Made by a program: the position numbers and the translations under genes. Below, piece after piece: positions 46,576 to 59,900 of a stretch of 64,000 nt of DNA (positions are counted from its first letter, which is position 1; every line of letters begins with the position of its first letter). The DNA is from Proliferodiscus dingleyae (lineage: Eukaryota; Ascomycota; Leotiomycetes; Helotiales; Lachnaceae). The notes under the pieces were generated by a model. It made no database searches, had not been told where the DNA came from, and was given only the letters and a program-made list of their open reading frames with translations. The DNA is taken from assembly GCA_003988795.1 (NCBI GenBank), contig QYAK01000006.1, positions 248,001 to 312,000 on the forward strand, read 5' to 3'.

Positions 46576-48547
46576 ATGCCTCACCACCCGGGAAATGATG
46601 CTGATGCGGCTCAGCTGGCGGCTCTTGGCCACAAGAGTGAACTAAACCGTAGTTTCTCTCCCCTGGCTATGCTGGGGCTAGCATTTGCTATTCTCAATAG
46701 TTGGACGGCGCTCGCTGCAAGCCTGTCGCTCGCATTACCAAGTGGAGGGCCAACCTCTGTGCTCTGGGGTTTGATCAGTATGTCATCTAGCTGCTTCAAT
46801 TGCCGTTCTAACATTCTCCAGCCGCCGGTGTATGTAATCTATGCCTTGCCGTGTCGCTCGCGGAGTTTCTTTCTGCATACCCTACCGCGGGAGGCCAATA
46901 CCACTGGGTTGCTGTCATCAGTTGGGAAAAATGGGTTCCGCTCCTTAGCTGGATCACTGGGTGGATTAACGTGTCAGGATGGATAGCATTGGTCGCGTCT
47001 GGAGGCCTTCTGGGAAGTCAATTGATTGTGGGCGTGATCTCTCTTTACCATCCCAGCTACGAACCCCAAAGATGGCATCAGTTCCTGATTTATATTGGCT
47101 ACAACATCATTGCCTTTCTGATCAATGCATTCATGACTGTGGCGTTACCCTTAGTCACGAGATCTGCCTTCATATGGTCGATAGTGGGGTTTGTTGTCAT
47201 CTCCATTACCTTGTTGGCATGCTCATCCCCGAATTATTCCTCGGCCAAATTCGTCTTCACCGAATTTTTGAACGAAACCGGATGGCCAGATGGAATTGCA
47301 TGGCTGCTAGGCCTTCTTCAAGCTGGACTTGGTCTGACGGGGTTCGACGCAGTTGCTCATAGTGAGTAGTCCTGTTTGAATACAATATTTACTAACGGCT
47401 GGTAGTGATTGAGGAAATACCAAACCCTGCGGTAGAAGGCCCAAAAATTATGATCTACTGCGTTGGCATCGGTATCTTTACAGGGTTTATCTTCCTGATG
47501 GTCTTGCTGCTTGTGGCTGGGCCAATAGATGGACCTAATGGTGTTATTGAGTCCGCCGCAGGGCCTCTTTTGCAAATATTTTATAATGCAACGGGAAACA
47601 AGGCTGGTTCCATTTGCCTTTTGATGTAGGTCATAGATAGGAAATTGTAATACATGCTAATTGGTCTAGGTTTCCCCTTGTCTGCCTTCTGTTTGCGACA
47701 ACCAGCATCATGACCACTTCAAGCAGAATGACATATGCATTTGCCAGGTTAGTACGTTCAACTCCTAAGATGCTTTTATACTAAAAATGGTGGCAGGGAT
47801 GGAGGTCTTCCTGTGTCTAGATTCTTTGCCAAAGTGCATCCTCGTCTTGACCTGCCCTTGAACGCTTTGTATTTGACGGTGATTCTGGTAGTCATCTTTG
47901 GCTGCATTTTCCTGGGCTCTAGCAGGTAATCTAACCTTTCTCTATCCTGAATAAAGGCTGACTCATGTGAAGTGCTTTCAACGCAATCATTTCCGCATCT
48001 GTCGTTGCCCTTGGTGTCTCGTACGGCATCCCACTCGCCATCAACTGCATTCGTGGAAGGAAAATGCTCCCTGAGTCACGACCCTTCAAGCTTCATGGTC
48101 TATTGGCCTGGACTGCGAACTTAGTTTGTTCCATAAGACTTCTTTTAAGATAATACTAATACTGATAGATTGGACTTGCCTACGTAATCGTCACGACAGT
48201 GCTCTTCCTGTTTCCACCTGAACTCCCAGTCACCGGATCTAACATGAGTAAGTCAACACGCTTTTCTCTCCTATCATACAGTTCTGTTACGCTTCTATGC
48301 GGACTTTGGTTTTACTTCAATACCTCTTTGCAGATGCTGCTGCTGACTGATAGTAGACTACTGCGTTGTAGTTTTTGCAATCATTGTATTGATATCAATC
48401 GTACAATGGTTTGTTGATGGAAAGAAAAATTTCACCGGCCCACGAATAAACATCGAGAATTTGCAGAATGGCAATGTGGTCGGAGTAGATCCAATTCACT
48501 CATCCGAAGATTCAAGTTTTAATGCTACAGGAAAAGAAGTCAAATAA
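46576..48547 (+). CDS. Amino-acid/GABA/choline-type permease (APC, ACT family)
   Basis: Eight exons: 46576-46777, 46822-47361, 47406-47625, 47670-47747, 47797-47925, 47973-48123, 48169-48247 and 48357-48547. Most introns are 44-49 nt; the last is 109. The product is 529 residues. Family marks are FSPLAMLGLAFAILNSWTAL in TM1, AEFLSAYPTAGGQYHWVAVI, WITGWINVSGWIALVASGG, GLLQAGLGLTGFDAVAHM with EEIPNP, TTSIMTTSSRMTYAFARDGG, and GRKMLPESRPFKLHG. This is the fungal group that includes choline (Hnm1) and GABA (Uga4) permeases; the substrate is not determined. It is convergent with the P450. Confidence 0.92.
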
Positions 48548-48796
48548 GACCAGCAACCTAGTCTTAGACAATATCGAATAGCTTGATTCCACCCGCTTGT
48601 ACGCGACGTTTTTTAGTGCTGATAGAGTCTGCTCTACATCATGTTTGAATATGCTCATCCATTTTGCTTTCTGCGTCTCCCGTTTTCATGGCTGAGTCGT
48701 CCCGCCATCCAGTGGCCTTCCATTAAACCATAGGTCGCAACCAACTTTGCGAGAATTTTCAAGAATTTTTGACATCTGTCGAGAAACTAATTATTC

Positions 48797-50474
48797 CTAC
48801 TTTAGTCGCTCCGCAAATTCAACAAGACACTCATGTTCCTGGAAGTCCACGTTAGCTTTACTTCGAAAAGAAAGGCCACTTACCTTCATTTCTGGTTTCG
48901 ATTCGTCAAAAAAGACTTCAAACCTGCTAGTAATCCCTGGTGAGATGGACTCAGTGCCTGACTTGACCTTGGTTCGATATTGTCTGTATATTGCAGCAGT
49001 AAGAGTCGTCATTTCCGCCATTGCCAAGCTGCTCTTTTATTAACGGTGGTACAAGGAAAGGCTGTACGCTTCTCACTCACTGAATACCAATGCACATTCG
49101 TCCTCCGCTCGAGAACGCCCAGAACCACTTTCTCATCTCGGTAACTTCATTTGAGTCACCCAACCATCGGTCAGGATTGAAGACGAGAGGATCGGGGAAC
49201 ACTTGGGGATTTCTATGAAGCGTGTACGGGGCCATGCTAACAACTGTGTGGGCACGAACTTTATAACCATCAATTATCGTATCTATTGGCAGACTTCTTG
49301 GCTCCGAAGCAGGGAGGGGGGCCCATAGCCTCAGTGTTTCCTTCAGCACAGCATCCAGATATGGCAACTTGCCTGTTGCTTCAGCTGTGGGGATACCGCG
49401 GTGGTCTAGTTCCGAGTCTGACAGAAGCAATACTTCTTCAGCGAGCCTCTCTTGAAATTGCGCGTTCTCAGGAAGTGACAATCCCCAGATGAGAAACATC
49501 AAGGTGTCACTAGTGGTATCAACGCCTGCGAGGAGATGATCAGCTGCTTCGGAGGCGATTTCCATGTCGCCTAGTCCACCTTCCTTCTGAGATATGTGAT
49601 AACTCCATAAACGACTGATAATTGTTGACGAATCCTTTGTGGAGGCCGCTGAGAATCTCTTCCATGCGGTCAAAGCGTGTTGGCGAATGCCTGTGTAGAC
49701 AGTCGGCTTTTTTTGTGGCAGCAATCCCAAACGACTGACAAACTTTTCGAGTGTGCCGGTTCTTGTCATCAACCACTTGGTATACCTAGGCAAATGCGTG
49801 GCAAACCACGATAGCTTCCGCCGGGACGGGTCAAGCACGTCATGGAGGAGAGCTCTATCCGCGTGGTTCCCACTCATCGCTGAGGTGGCCCCATACTTGC
49901 CGTATAGAAAATGAGTGATGTTGTCCAGCGAGTAATAATGAAGACTGCTAAATATTTCACTCGCTATCTCTGGCTCTGTGGACAGCATTGTCATATATTC
50001 ATGCACTTTCTCTTCGACACCTCTCGCAGGATTCTTCAAGATACTGGACTTCGAATACGCATGATTCAGAAGCTTTTTCCGTTCGCCATGATCCTTTGGA
50101 CTCGCAAAGGTGAAGAGGTTCTGATGGCCATACACATCGAACATGCGATAAAAGGACGTCCTCTCGAATCCGCTTCCAGCTCCATAAATAGTCTTTAACG
50201 CTGATAGACTATTAAACGAGAGCTCATTTGGGCCGATCCGCACGACTGGGCCATATTTCTTGTGTAAATGGCGGATCTTCCTCGTCCGAGTGCCCTTCCA
50301 GTCTTCATACGCCAGACGCCATGAGGTCAATGCGAAAAGCCGCGGACCTGGGACATCTGAGATTGCAAAGTATATGAAAGTCAAGCAATAAAAGAAACCT
50401 AAGAACAAAACGACGCTGATCATGATGTGGTCACCTAAGACGCTCAAACGGAGCAAGCCATTCGAACCTATCAT
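48797..50474 (-). CDS. Cytochrome P450 monooxygenase
   Basis: Exons 50474-49081, 49028-48884 and 48838-48797 give 526 residues. An N-terminal membrane anchor (MISVVLFLGFFYCLTFIYF) precedes DVPGPRLFAL. The I-helix has HLLAGVDTTSDTL, the K-helix KETLRLW, then FNPDRW and the heme loop FSSGGRMCIG with Cys461. The first splice restores MCIGIHLAMAEM, the usual L-helix. The last intron is 45 nt with GTAAGT and GCTAAC and has no in-frame stop, so retention would just add 15 residues. Substrate unknown. The only close neighbour with a possible link is the convergent permease; no polyketide, NRPS or terpene core gene is present. Confidence 0.92.
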
Positions 50475-51504
50475 TCTAGAGTTCCAAATTGATATAATGA
50501 CAAGTGTTTTTGAAGTGAGAGAAGCTTATCTAGGGATAGCAGAGTGGATGGACTAACACTTGGAAGCAAAAGTGGGGTCGGCCGCATCTAAGGTTCTTCG
50601 CAAATTCATTCAAGTAATAACATAGTCATTCCCACTTATATTGTCAAAGCTCCAATATGCTCGCTCTTCACCGATTTGTGGTGGTTTGTCATGAGGAGCT
50701 AGGAGAATGTTGGCGTGTGGCCCCTAGCGTAGCGCCCATATTCCACGTGTGTGAGCGCGACTCCATTCCGCGTCTCAATTTCAAATTCAGACCACCGACT
50801 CTTGTTTTTACTTTGTAGAACTTTACTTTTTGTCTATGTTTTGAATTGTTGCTGATCTTCTATGCGTCAATTCTTTTAATATTCTAGTCTCGAGTTGAAG
50901 ATCTAAGATTTTAGCAGCACTCTAATTGTGTTGACCGCAATCGACGCCTTTGTGATGAGGACTAGTGTTCGTTGTCTGAAATTCATTCATCTTCTATATC
51001 AAATATACTATCTTCAGCCGCAAAGATGAAGTGCCCTCGGAATCACGGCACTCATATGTTTGATTCTCGGTTGTTCGTAGAAGCAATATAAAACCCTGCT
51101 CATTAGCCTCAATTCAATCGCCAGCCATGTTCAGCGAAGCCCCAACCCAAGCCTAAATTTGTCAGATCATACTCACGTGCCATTGAAGCTGTGGCAAACG
51201 GGTTCGTTATCAATCTATCAGGCAAGTTCTGATTTGACCAGAAGACATCGGGGAATGGCATTACCACATGTGGCTTCGCCGTCCCAACGGCAGTGGGGAT
51301 CATCTCCTATGCTAATGTTATAATTTCCTTTCTTGAATTGGCTAAAGAGGTATACTTAGGAAGAATTCCACGTGGTTGATGACGGTAACACCAGGCTGGA
51401 AAAAGTGAAGAGCCATGGGAGTACATATTCACGCTGTGAAGGCATGAAGTGATCAAGTCCTCAGTCAACTCATCACAGAAAGTGCCTTTCAGATTGTAAG
51501 AAAG
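50475..51504. other. Divergent intergenic region, no gene seen
   Basis: Promoters of the P450 and CE15 genes. A 64-codon minus frame at 51109-51303 has no recognisable features. Confidence 0.5.
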
Positions 51505-52792
51505 ATGAAAGTACAACTATGGTTCTTGGGGCTCTTGAGCTTCTCATCGGCTCTCCCCACCGCAAATGTGTCTTGTCCTGTAACTCCCTCACCATGGCCG
51601 GCGGCGTCAACATATCCATCAATGTCCACCCTGCCTGATCCGTTCACTTACTTGGATGGCAAGACTCGCGTTGCATCAAAAGATGAATGGTATCAATGTC
51701 GACAGCCTGAGATCCTTCAGTTCCTTCAACAATATCAATACGGATTCTATCCCAATCATTCGGCGGAAACTGTCACAGCGACGAGATCCGGCAACACCAT
51801 CACGATCAATATCGCTGCTGGTGGGAAGACTGCTAGCTTCAAAGCGACACTCAACCTGCCTAGTGCAGCTTCCAAGACTGCCCCTGTGCCGGTTGTCATT
51901 GAAATTGGCGGTATCGACAATACTCCATATCTGAGCCAAGGTATTGCTGTTGTGGGGTTCGATTATACTACCGTGTCACCAGACAGCAATGGGAAGACGG
52001 GTGCTTTCTGGGCTTTGTATAACGGCAGAGATATTGGTAATTTATATTATCATACAATCTCCTTGCTGTAGTTGACCTTACTAACATGATAATCAGGCAC
52101 TCTTCTCGCCTGGGGATGGGGCTTTCATCGCGTCCTTGATGCCCTCATTCTCACCACTCCTGAAATAGATGCCACGAAAGTCGGCGTGACAGGTTGCTCT
52201 CGGCTTGGCAAGGCTGCTTTGGCAGCTGGCCTCTTTGACACTCGTATCACCGTCACCATGCCTATGTCGAGCGGCGTGCAGGGCCTCGGCCCGTACCGCT
52301 ACACCACGCTTAGTGGTCAGGGCGAGAATCTGGAGAACTCGAAGGCGGGAGCAGGGTGGTGGACAAATAGTGTCCTTGGAACGTTCGTCAATCAAGCAGA
52401 GCGGCTACCATACGATGCACATACGATCGCTGCCGCGATCGCTCCTAGGCCGTTGATAATTGATCAGGGTACGGGTGACCAGTTCACAAACTCGAAGGGA
52501 ACGGCGACTGTGATATTCCCAGCTGCACAATTGGTATACAAGTGGCTAGGCGTGGCGGATCAGATCGGGATGTCTGTTCGATCTGGTGCTCATTGCGATC
52601 CATCTGGATAGTAAGACCCAGCTTCTAATTATGATGTGATCTTGCTGATTCCGAATTAGTACGGCCGTGGCGCCTTTTGTTGCACTGAAGCTGAAAGGAA
52701 CGGCGACAACGAAGAATTATACAGACCTGTCCCCTTGGACGGCGATGCCAGCGGCTTATCCTTGGGCGTCGAATATTCCTGCTTCGACGTAG
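51505..52792 (+). CDS. CE15 glucuronoyl methylesterase, no cellulose-binding module
   Basis: Exons 51505-52036, 52097-52610 and 52660-52792 give 392 residues. A signal peptide (MKVQLWFLGLLSFSSALPTA) leads to the alpha/beta-hydrolase. Marks are EILQFLQQYQYGFYP, GAFWALYNGRDIGTLLAWGW, the nucleophile elbow VTGCSRLGKAALAAG with Ser212, LPYDAHTIAAAIAPRPL and SGAHCDPSGY with His343. The family cleaves esters between lignin alcohols and 4-O-methylglucuronic acid on xylan. At the canonical acid position, 23 residues after the Ser, there is Ser235 (MPMSSG) in place of the Glu seen in the Trichoderma-type PQESG. The elbow RLGKAAL also looks more like bacterial members. Confidence 0.88.
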
Positions 52793-53043
52793 ATATGAGC
52801 AGGGCTGGGCCGAACATGCTGAGGAGAATCTCATAGAGAATTACGATGGACCTGTACATACTGCAGCTGAGTCGTATGACAGAAGTGACTTTGAACAAAG
52901 TACAGCTTCGTAAGGGAAGATGAAGTCAAATTCCATCCATGCTACACGTAGGCGAAGGATTATTACCTCTTTCAACAGGTGTTTGAGAGCCCGCACAACT
53001 GCCTTAGCTACGATAAATAGAAGACGTGCATTTTCTATATTCG

Positions 53044-55175
53044 CTACGTAGTTAGGACAGCTACATCATAGTTGCCGATTTCGAAGACAAAGCTTCCTCC
53101 CGCATCCGCAGTCAACTGCGTGACGGTTTTTTCCACAACATCACTCACTGTCCCATTCTCGAGGGCGTTACTACTCAAACCATCAGGTGCACTCAATACA
53201 CTTAGCGTTCCCTTCGTGCCTTCAGATACCCCTTCAAACGATATGTTGAATGGTATAGTGGAAGTTGAGTTGTAGATTGCTGCTTTAAAGGTGTATTGCC
53301 CCGCTTCAGACACACCCGCCACCCAGTAGGCAGGCCCGAATGCGGTATCAGAAGTCACGGGCACGGTGGCGTTGTATCGGTTGTTTGAAAAGAGTTTGAT
53401 CACATAGTGAGAGGTACTGCGGATAGTTTGCGCAGGATCAGCGGTGAAAGAGATGAGGTCGGGCTGTAATATGTTAGTCGTTGAAAAATCTTAGAGAGAG
53501 AGAGCGTCAATGGTGAGCCAAGACGTACAGTCCACTCGTAGCTATTTAGATTCTGGAAGCCAGGGGCATAACTCATGCCAATTACCGCATCCCCATTCCT
53601 TTCTGCTCCTAAGCTCCAGATGGCCTCACTCACAGCACCCACCCAAGTCGGCCATGGCAGCTTTGGCAAGTCCCAATTAGTGCCGACAATCTGATTGTAA
53701 AGATTGCCCTGGACGCAAGCGTATTCGCCGATGAGCGTCTTGTGCTCGCGGGACGCGCTATCAAACTTGCCGAACTTAGAGACGAAATCATCAGGGCGAG
53801 TGTAAATGTGGAAGTCTGTTGCACTGGGGTATGCCGTGCCCGTACCGCCTACTGCGGTAAGATCTCCGGTCGAGGACACAATCGTTAGGTCTGGATATGC
53901 TTCCGAGATGGCGTCATAGAACATAGAGAAACGATACGACGCGTATGTCTGTGAACCATTTGTGTAAAGATCATCTTCATTTCCTATTTCGACATATTGT
54001 AGTGGCCACGGATCTGGGTAGCCAAGGGAGGCGCGGAGAGAGCCATAGGTAGAGGAAGTGGGACCAAGGATGAATTCTAGTTCATCTAAAGCCGAATCAA
54101 CCCAAGGAGCGAGTTCAGAAGCCGTGAGAATATGGTTGTCATCGTTTCCTAGATACATACCCGCCCAGACTGCCAGGACAGGAGTTACTGAGAGGTCAGT
54201 GCACCACTTGTACGCATTAGCTGCGAAAACGGCAGGGAGAATTCTCGCTTTCTAATAGAAAAGAACCCACATTCATGTACTCGACAAGACCTAGGCCGTC
54301 TGTATTCTGGTAGCCCCAGGTCCCCGGGCGCCCGGGACGCGTAGTGAGAGGCCCGATCGTTTCATTCCAACGCCATGGATAGTGATATACGTCTCCTTCT
54401 CTGCTGAAAGTCAATGAAGGAACGGCAAAGGGAAGACTTGAGCTCACATGTTGTTGCCGCCGGGAATCCTGAAAAAGCTCGGATTAAGATCCTTCAAGGC
54501 TTCCATAAGGTCAGGTCTATTACCATTTGGTCGGTCATTATAGGTTGGTGGAAACAAGCTGATGAGATTGAAATTCAGTGATCCAGCGCTCGAGTCAAAC
54601 TCAAGAGTGAAACTGTTGTTACTGTTTGGTGCGGCAACGGTAGGCTCCAGCTCGAATGTGTGCTCCACCCATTTACCAGGTTGGCTCGCAGACGGTATAT
54701 CGAGACTTACAAATACTTCGTCTGTTATATTGGATCGTAGCTTCACAGTGAAATTGCCTTCGTAGGACCCCAGCGTCCAGAAACTGCCATTGTACTTTTG
54801 AGGTTTGACATCGATGCCCCACCATCCGGGATTGAGGAGACCGATTGTACCATTCGCTGAATCTGAACTTGGAGCGACGTTGATTGATGTTGGCAGCGCT
54901 GTAGATAATGGAGTCGAGGTGTTCTGGAGTGTAAACACTGCATCACCGAGTGCAACCCAAGGCTCAAGGTTCGAAGGGAATTCCGTGCTGCCTTGAAATG
55001 CTCGATTTTGTATCAATTCCGCGTAGATCCCACCGTCCCCCGAGTGATTGATGTCCTCGAACATGAGGCCGTACATGAATGCAGAGGAGACATTGCCACC
55101 AGTCGCGGAGACCGTGAGATTGATAGCGCAGGCAATGCCAGCCAGGAGCAACAGAGAAAGTAGATGCTTGGACAT
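53044..55175 (-). CDS. GH51 alpha-L-arabinofuranosidase
   Basis: Exons 55175-54448, 54400-54271, 54206-53529 and 53463-53044 give 651 residues, the usual fungal length. After a signal peptide (MSKHLLSLLLLAGIACAINL), the family marks are MYGLMFEDINHSGDGGIYAE, LIQNRAFQG, FFRIPGGNNIEGD, WNETIGPLTTRPGRPGTWGY and NTDGLGLVEYM. The acid/base Glu is in YVEIGNEDD and the nucleophile Glu in LIGEYA. A C-terminal beta-sandwich closes the protein. It removes arabinose side chains from arabinoxylan or arabinan outside the cell. The acceptor of exon 2 (CAGCAG) was chosen to keep GGNNIEGD. Convergent with the CE15 gene, 251 bp apart. Confidence 0.94.
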
Positions 55176-56942
55176 TTGGACGGTTTGAAAAGAGGTCCCT
55201 GGCGACCTACGTTACTAGAAACGGCCATCATACTTTATGTATCGGAGCAGTCCACTTGAAGCTGCCCTTGAACCGAGGATGGCTCCCACGAGATACTTTT
55301 CCCAGCTTCAATGGGGTGCATATTGACCCGAGCCAAGTTTTCCACGCGACGAGGTAGGAGGCTCGGGGTTGCCCTGTCTGCCGGAGGGCGATCTCACTTT
55401 GCGGAATAACGTTGTGCGATGCTTGAAGATGATTGAAGCGCATCGGAAATATGTGCAGGGACACCTGGAGACCGGAATAACTTCAAGCCTAAATCAAGGA
55501 TGTGGAGGAGCGATTGCGGGGTGATGCTCTGGCCAAGAGGTTATTTGCCGACTGGAAGTGGGCCATTCTGACAGAGATGAGGTCCACCAATGAGGAGGTC
55601 TGTTAGACCCAATCGCTGAAGTGAAGCTATCCTTGAATTCTGAGTAGAAACTTATGACTCGTAAGTTGCAGCAGGAGTACGTGGCCTGGTGGGTTGTGTT
55701 GTCCCGGCTGTCTTAGTGGCTAGGGGGGTCATCGGAGGGAAACATAGACATGACGCGCAGACTCCCATTCATAACTCTCGCACTCTGCGCACCTCTATTC
55801 AGTGGGAGATATCATGGTAAAGAAAGCAACAAACCATTTCCTATTGTTTGTCAATTGCGATCAGCTTCACGAGTTGTTTGCCGCTCGGTTCGGTTGCTTG
55901 CAATGCATTGCAGTCTCTCGCCAGCGCTCTCATTGTCTGATTGTCTGCCAAATGCTGGTCTCTTTTTGGATGAGACGAGAGCACAAGGTGCATCTGATAG
56001 TTGAAGAGAAGACCAAAGACTTGTCCTTGCTGAGCTTTGAACAGGGAAAGACCATGCCAGACCAGGATGGACCTCAATTGCGAATCTTACTGTATGTACT
56101 GTGCAGTGCAGACAATACAGCATGAGCATGTTCATGTTCCCCAGATCATCACCACCACCACCACCACCACCTTCCACCCACCCCACGCCAAAGCTAAAGC
56201 GCGGGCCGTCCCCTCAGCTTCCGCGCATCAACTCAACTGCAGCTCCATCCATCTGTCTATCTGCCTGCCTGCCTGCCTGCAGTCTACCACAATAGCCTTT
56301 CCTTTCTTCTTCTTCTCTTGAACTTTTGCTTCAAGGCCACGCTCCTTCATGGTTTCTCTTTGCTCTGTTGCGTCGTCTGTGCCTGCAGCACATGTCCTTT
56401 GACTCGGTTTGTCTGCCATTTCAATCGCTTTGGATACTTTTCAATCCGGCGTGATCCCCATAGATACCCTCCTTCCTTCCCTCTACAGCCAGCCTTGCAG
56501 AACGGTTGAGTCGGAAGCCACGCCGTTCCCGCGAGTCTCCGCGTTGGTTGTCACTTCAACCTGGTCTACCTGACTCCCTCTCCCGCATGTCCTCCACGGT
56601 CTCTTGGCTCCCAATTGCCAATTGGGAGCTCTATCCGGCAGCTTCTCCATTGCTGCCCTTCCACAGCACAGTACTAGATTCGTTGCTGGTCCGGCTGATT
56701 CGACAGTCCACTCTCACACCCGGCTGAGGAAATTGAGTGTATCCTTCAGTCCAACATTTTCTAGAATTCTACTAACGATCACATCAGCTTGGGACATTTT
56801 AGACGGACCTGGCTGTTACTGCCGCAGAAACGTGCCCCGCCTCCGAATATCCGAATGTACATAGAGACAATCGCGGCGGCATACAAGTGTCAGAGAAGAC
56901 CTGAAACAATTTAAGACATCAAGCGACTCAAATTATATTACA
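55176..56942. other. Divergent intergenic region with simple repeats
   Basis: Promoters of GH51 and the RdRP. Pyrimidine-rich and repeat-containing; the short overlapping frames on both strands look accidental. Confidence 0.5.
56150..56280. repeat. Microsatellites (CAC)7 and (CTGC)5
   Basis: CAC repeated seven times at 56150-56170, and CTGC five times at 56261-56280, in the RdRP upstream region. Confidence 0.85.
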
Positions 56943-59900
56943 ATGCCCCCGAACCTCGACGTCAAACCGTCCAAGAGCCAGGAAGATATCAACCTCGATA
57001 TTGAAAGGATTATTAAGAACCTCAATGATGAATGGGGCTTGGGGCTGCCTCGTCCCGCAGAAGTGGGTTCTCCGTCCAAACGTGGAACTCGTACAGAAGT
57101 CCTCTGCTTCAACATGATTAATTTTCTTGTTTGCGCAAACGATCCGTTCCCGACTCTCCTGAACTTCAAGACCGACGCGGAAAAGCTCTGGGCGGGATGG
57201 GTCCACAAGCCCAAAGCGGACCGGGATCTACTGCCTACAAGGACGCGTTTGGGCCCCAAATTTGTCAGCAAGAACGAGCGAGCTGAGCTACTGCTGGTAC
57301 TATATACTCTTCTGAAAGAAAAGTCGGATTCACTCAAAACTGCTCTGAGATCGTCTTTCAATAGCCCAAAGCCGAAGGCTCCTAAGGTTGACGACAGCCC
57401 TCTCCCGTTCCCAATCATGCGGCCAGACCACAAGCGATCGAGAGAAGAACCAGCGCTAGTTGATCCTCCCAAAACCAAGAAGGTCAAGACACCTGATCAT
57501 GGAGGAGAGGTTCTTGGCCAGAAATCTGCTAATACGATGGCTCCGCCCTCTAGAGGGCGACCTGTTCATCAAGGGTCCAAAGGGCCAAGATCTGCAAACA
57601 CAAGCTTTGACTCCAACACAACTTCAAGTATTTTCTCCAATCCGAACTTGTCTCATAACAGATCTATGCTTCCAAACACACAAGAGACGATACCAGATGT
57701 CGAGGAGAACAAAGCTGCATCATTGGATCCTGTAGGGCCCCCTCCCCAAGCGGAACAGCATTCAAGCTCCGACTTCGGTGTCGGATCTAGCTTTGAGGCC
57801 GCTCTCGCTGCTGCTTCAGATCCTAATGGTTTCATTCAAGGTAGCGATATTTCACCGGCACACGTGGAGGAAGTCTTGTCGCAAAACCTTCAAGGATTTG
57901 GTATCAATAGTACTCTTCAAGGGATCACTCTTGAAGACATCCTCCAGGAAAGACTTAGTAATGTTTTCCGTAAGTGTCCATTTTTTTTATAAGCTACGAG
58001 CTCGCTCACATTTTTCCAGCCCAGTTACCGCAGAGCCTCGAAGCCTCTTGCTTCCGCGTGAAGTACGAGATTCTACGAGTATTTCTTCAGGCTGGTGTTT
58101 CTTTTACAGGCGTCAACTTTCCCGCTCCGGCTTTTTTAGATGACTACGAAGGACTTTGGCGATTCCTGAAGAATGTGAAAGTTTTGAAGGATAGCCCGCT
58201 CCCGGAAAAGAGTGAAAAGGCTGCATGGGAGGCTGCTCAAGGTGACTTCAACTGTGCAGATCGAGCGGTTATTCTCTCCGGTTCCCTCAAATTTGATGAT
58301 GCAGACTCGACTAGACCCCTTTACCGGTTTAGGCTCAAACCCTTGAAACTTGATTTGTCCTACCGCTTGAGCCGCCGAATTGGAAGTGATCGGTTTTTCG
58401 AAATCGATATGCCCCATCTCACTGATCCTGGAAATACAATGGATGGCTACCCTCAACTTCTGAGAGACCTTGGAGAGCGAGGATTATCAATTCTGCTTGA
58501 CTGGTTAGTTGATAGCAAGCACTTCTTGTTTGGAAGGTCTTGGCAGCCATTCTTCTTGAAGCCCAAGGAGAAACGGAGCAAGAAAAAGGAAGATGTATCA
58601 GAGTCCGGCACCGCTCACTGTGTGTATTTTTTCGCTGTCGATGGTCAAGGCATCGAGATAGTGGACGGTCAGCCAGGGACCTCGCCCAAAGAAAAACGGA
58701 TGAGCATTTCAAGCCTGCTTGACATGATTAGACTGACTCGGAAGAATACTCATGAGCCATTTCTGAAACTCTTTTCCCGAACCTCAATAGGTAAGTACTT
58801 ATCACTTTTTGACATACATGACTAAGATCCAAAGCTCTCTCGAAGACGACGCCCACAGTAATTCTTGAACCACACCAAATCACATATTTAGATGATATCA
58901 AATGTGGCAAGGAAGATATGACGGATGGTGCCGGGCAAATGTCAAGAGCACTGGCTGAGAGGATAACGGAGCTTTATGGGCTTTCATTTCGCCCTAGCGG
59001 CTTCCAAGGGCGCATTGGACCCGCTAAGGGATTTTGGAGCATTGATTTTACTGACACGAGTCACGAAGAGTGGATCACTCTTTACAAGTCGCAATGCAAA
59101 TGGGAGCAAAGCAAGGCGAAACGAAATCGCAACAAAGATATGGACCCCAGCAACCGAACATTTGAGGTCCTCAATTTTTCTCGACCTTTAAAAGCAGCGG
59201 ACTTGAATCTTCAGCTTCTCCCGTTGCTGGTAGAACGGGCAGAAACTCCACGTTTGATGAGGGACACACTGGCGAATATTCTGAAAACGGAGCTCAACAA
59301 AGATCTGGATCTACTCCTCGCCGCAATGGACAATCCGAGATTACTACGAAAGTGGATCAGTGAGAGATGGCCGAATTTCAGAGAGAGGTTGAAAGCTGGT
59401 CTTGTTCCCTGCCGCGCAGGTTTGCCAATTTCCCTGGCTGAGCAACTGAACTTGTTCCTGGACGTCGGCTTTGAGCCGAAGAAAATGGCTTTCGTTGCAA
59501 AGATCGCAAAGACCCTATTCTTTAGCAGATGTGACGAAATAGAATCGCGGCTCAATATGCCTGTCGGTCAGTCAACTTACGCCTACATGGTCCCTGATTT
59601 TGCGAGAGTGCTAGAACCAGGCGAGGTTCAAATAAACTTTTCCAATTTTATGGACAGATCGGCCACGTTTTCTGACGAGATTCTGAATGACCAGGAGCTA
59701 CTTGTTGCGCGATCACCCGCGCACTTTGCCAGTGATGTTCAGAAAGTGAGAGCAGTGTGGAGACCTGAATTGATGCGCCTGAAGGATGTCATCGTCTTCT
59801 CAACTAAGGGCAAGCCCGGCGATCGCTACCCCTCTCTTGCTCAAAAGCTATCTGGTGGTGATTATGATGGTGATATGGCATGGGTGTGCTGGGAACCCGC

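Noticed and set aside
46576..50474. Permease plus P450 considered as part of a secondary-metabolite cluster
   Set aside because: No polyketide synthase, NRPS, terpene cyclase or other core enzyme is near.
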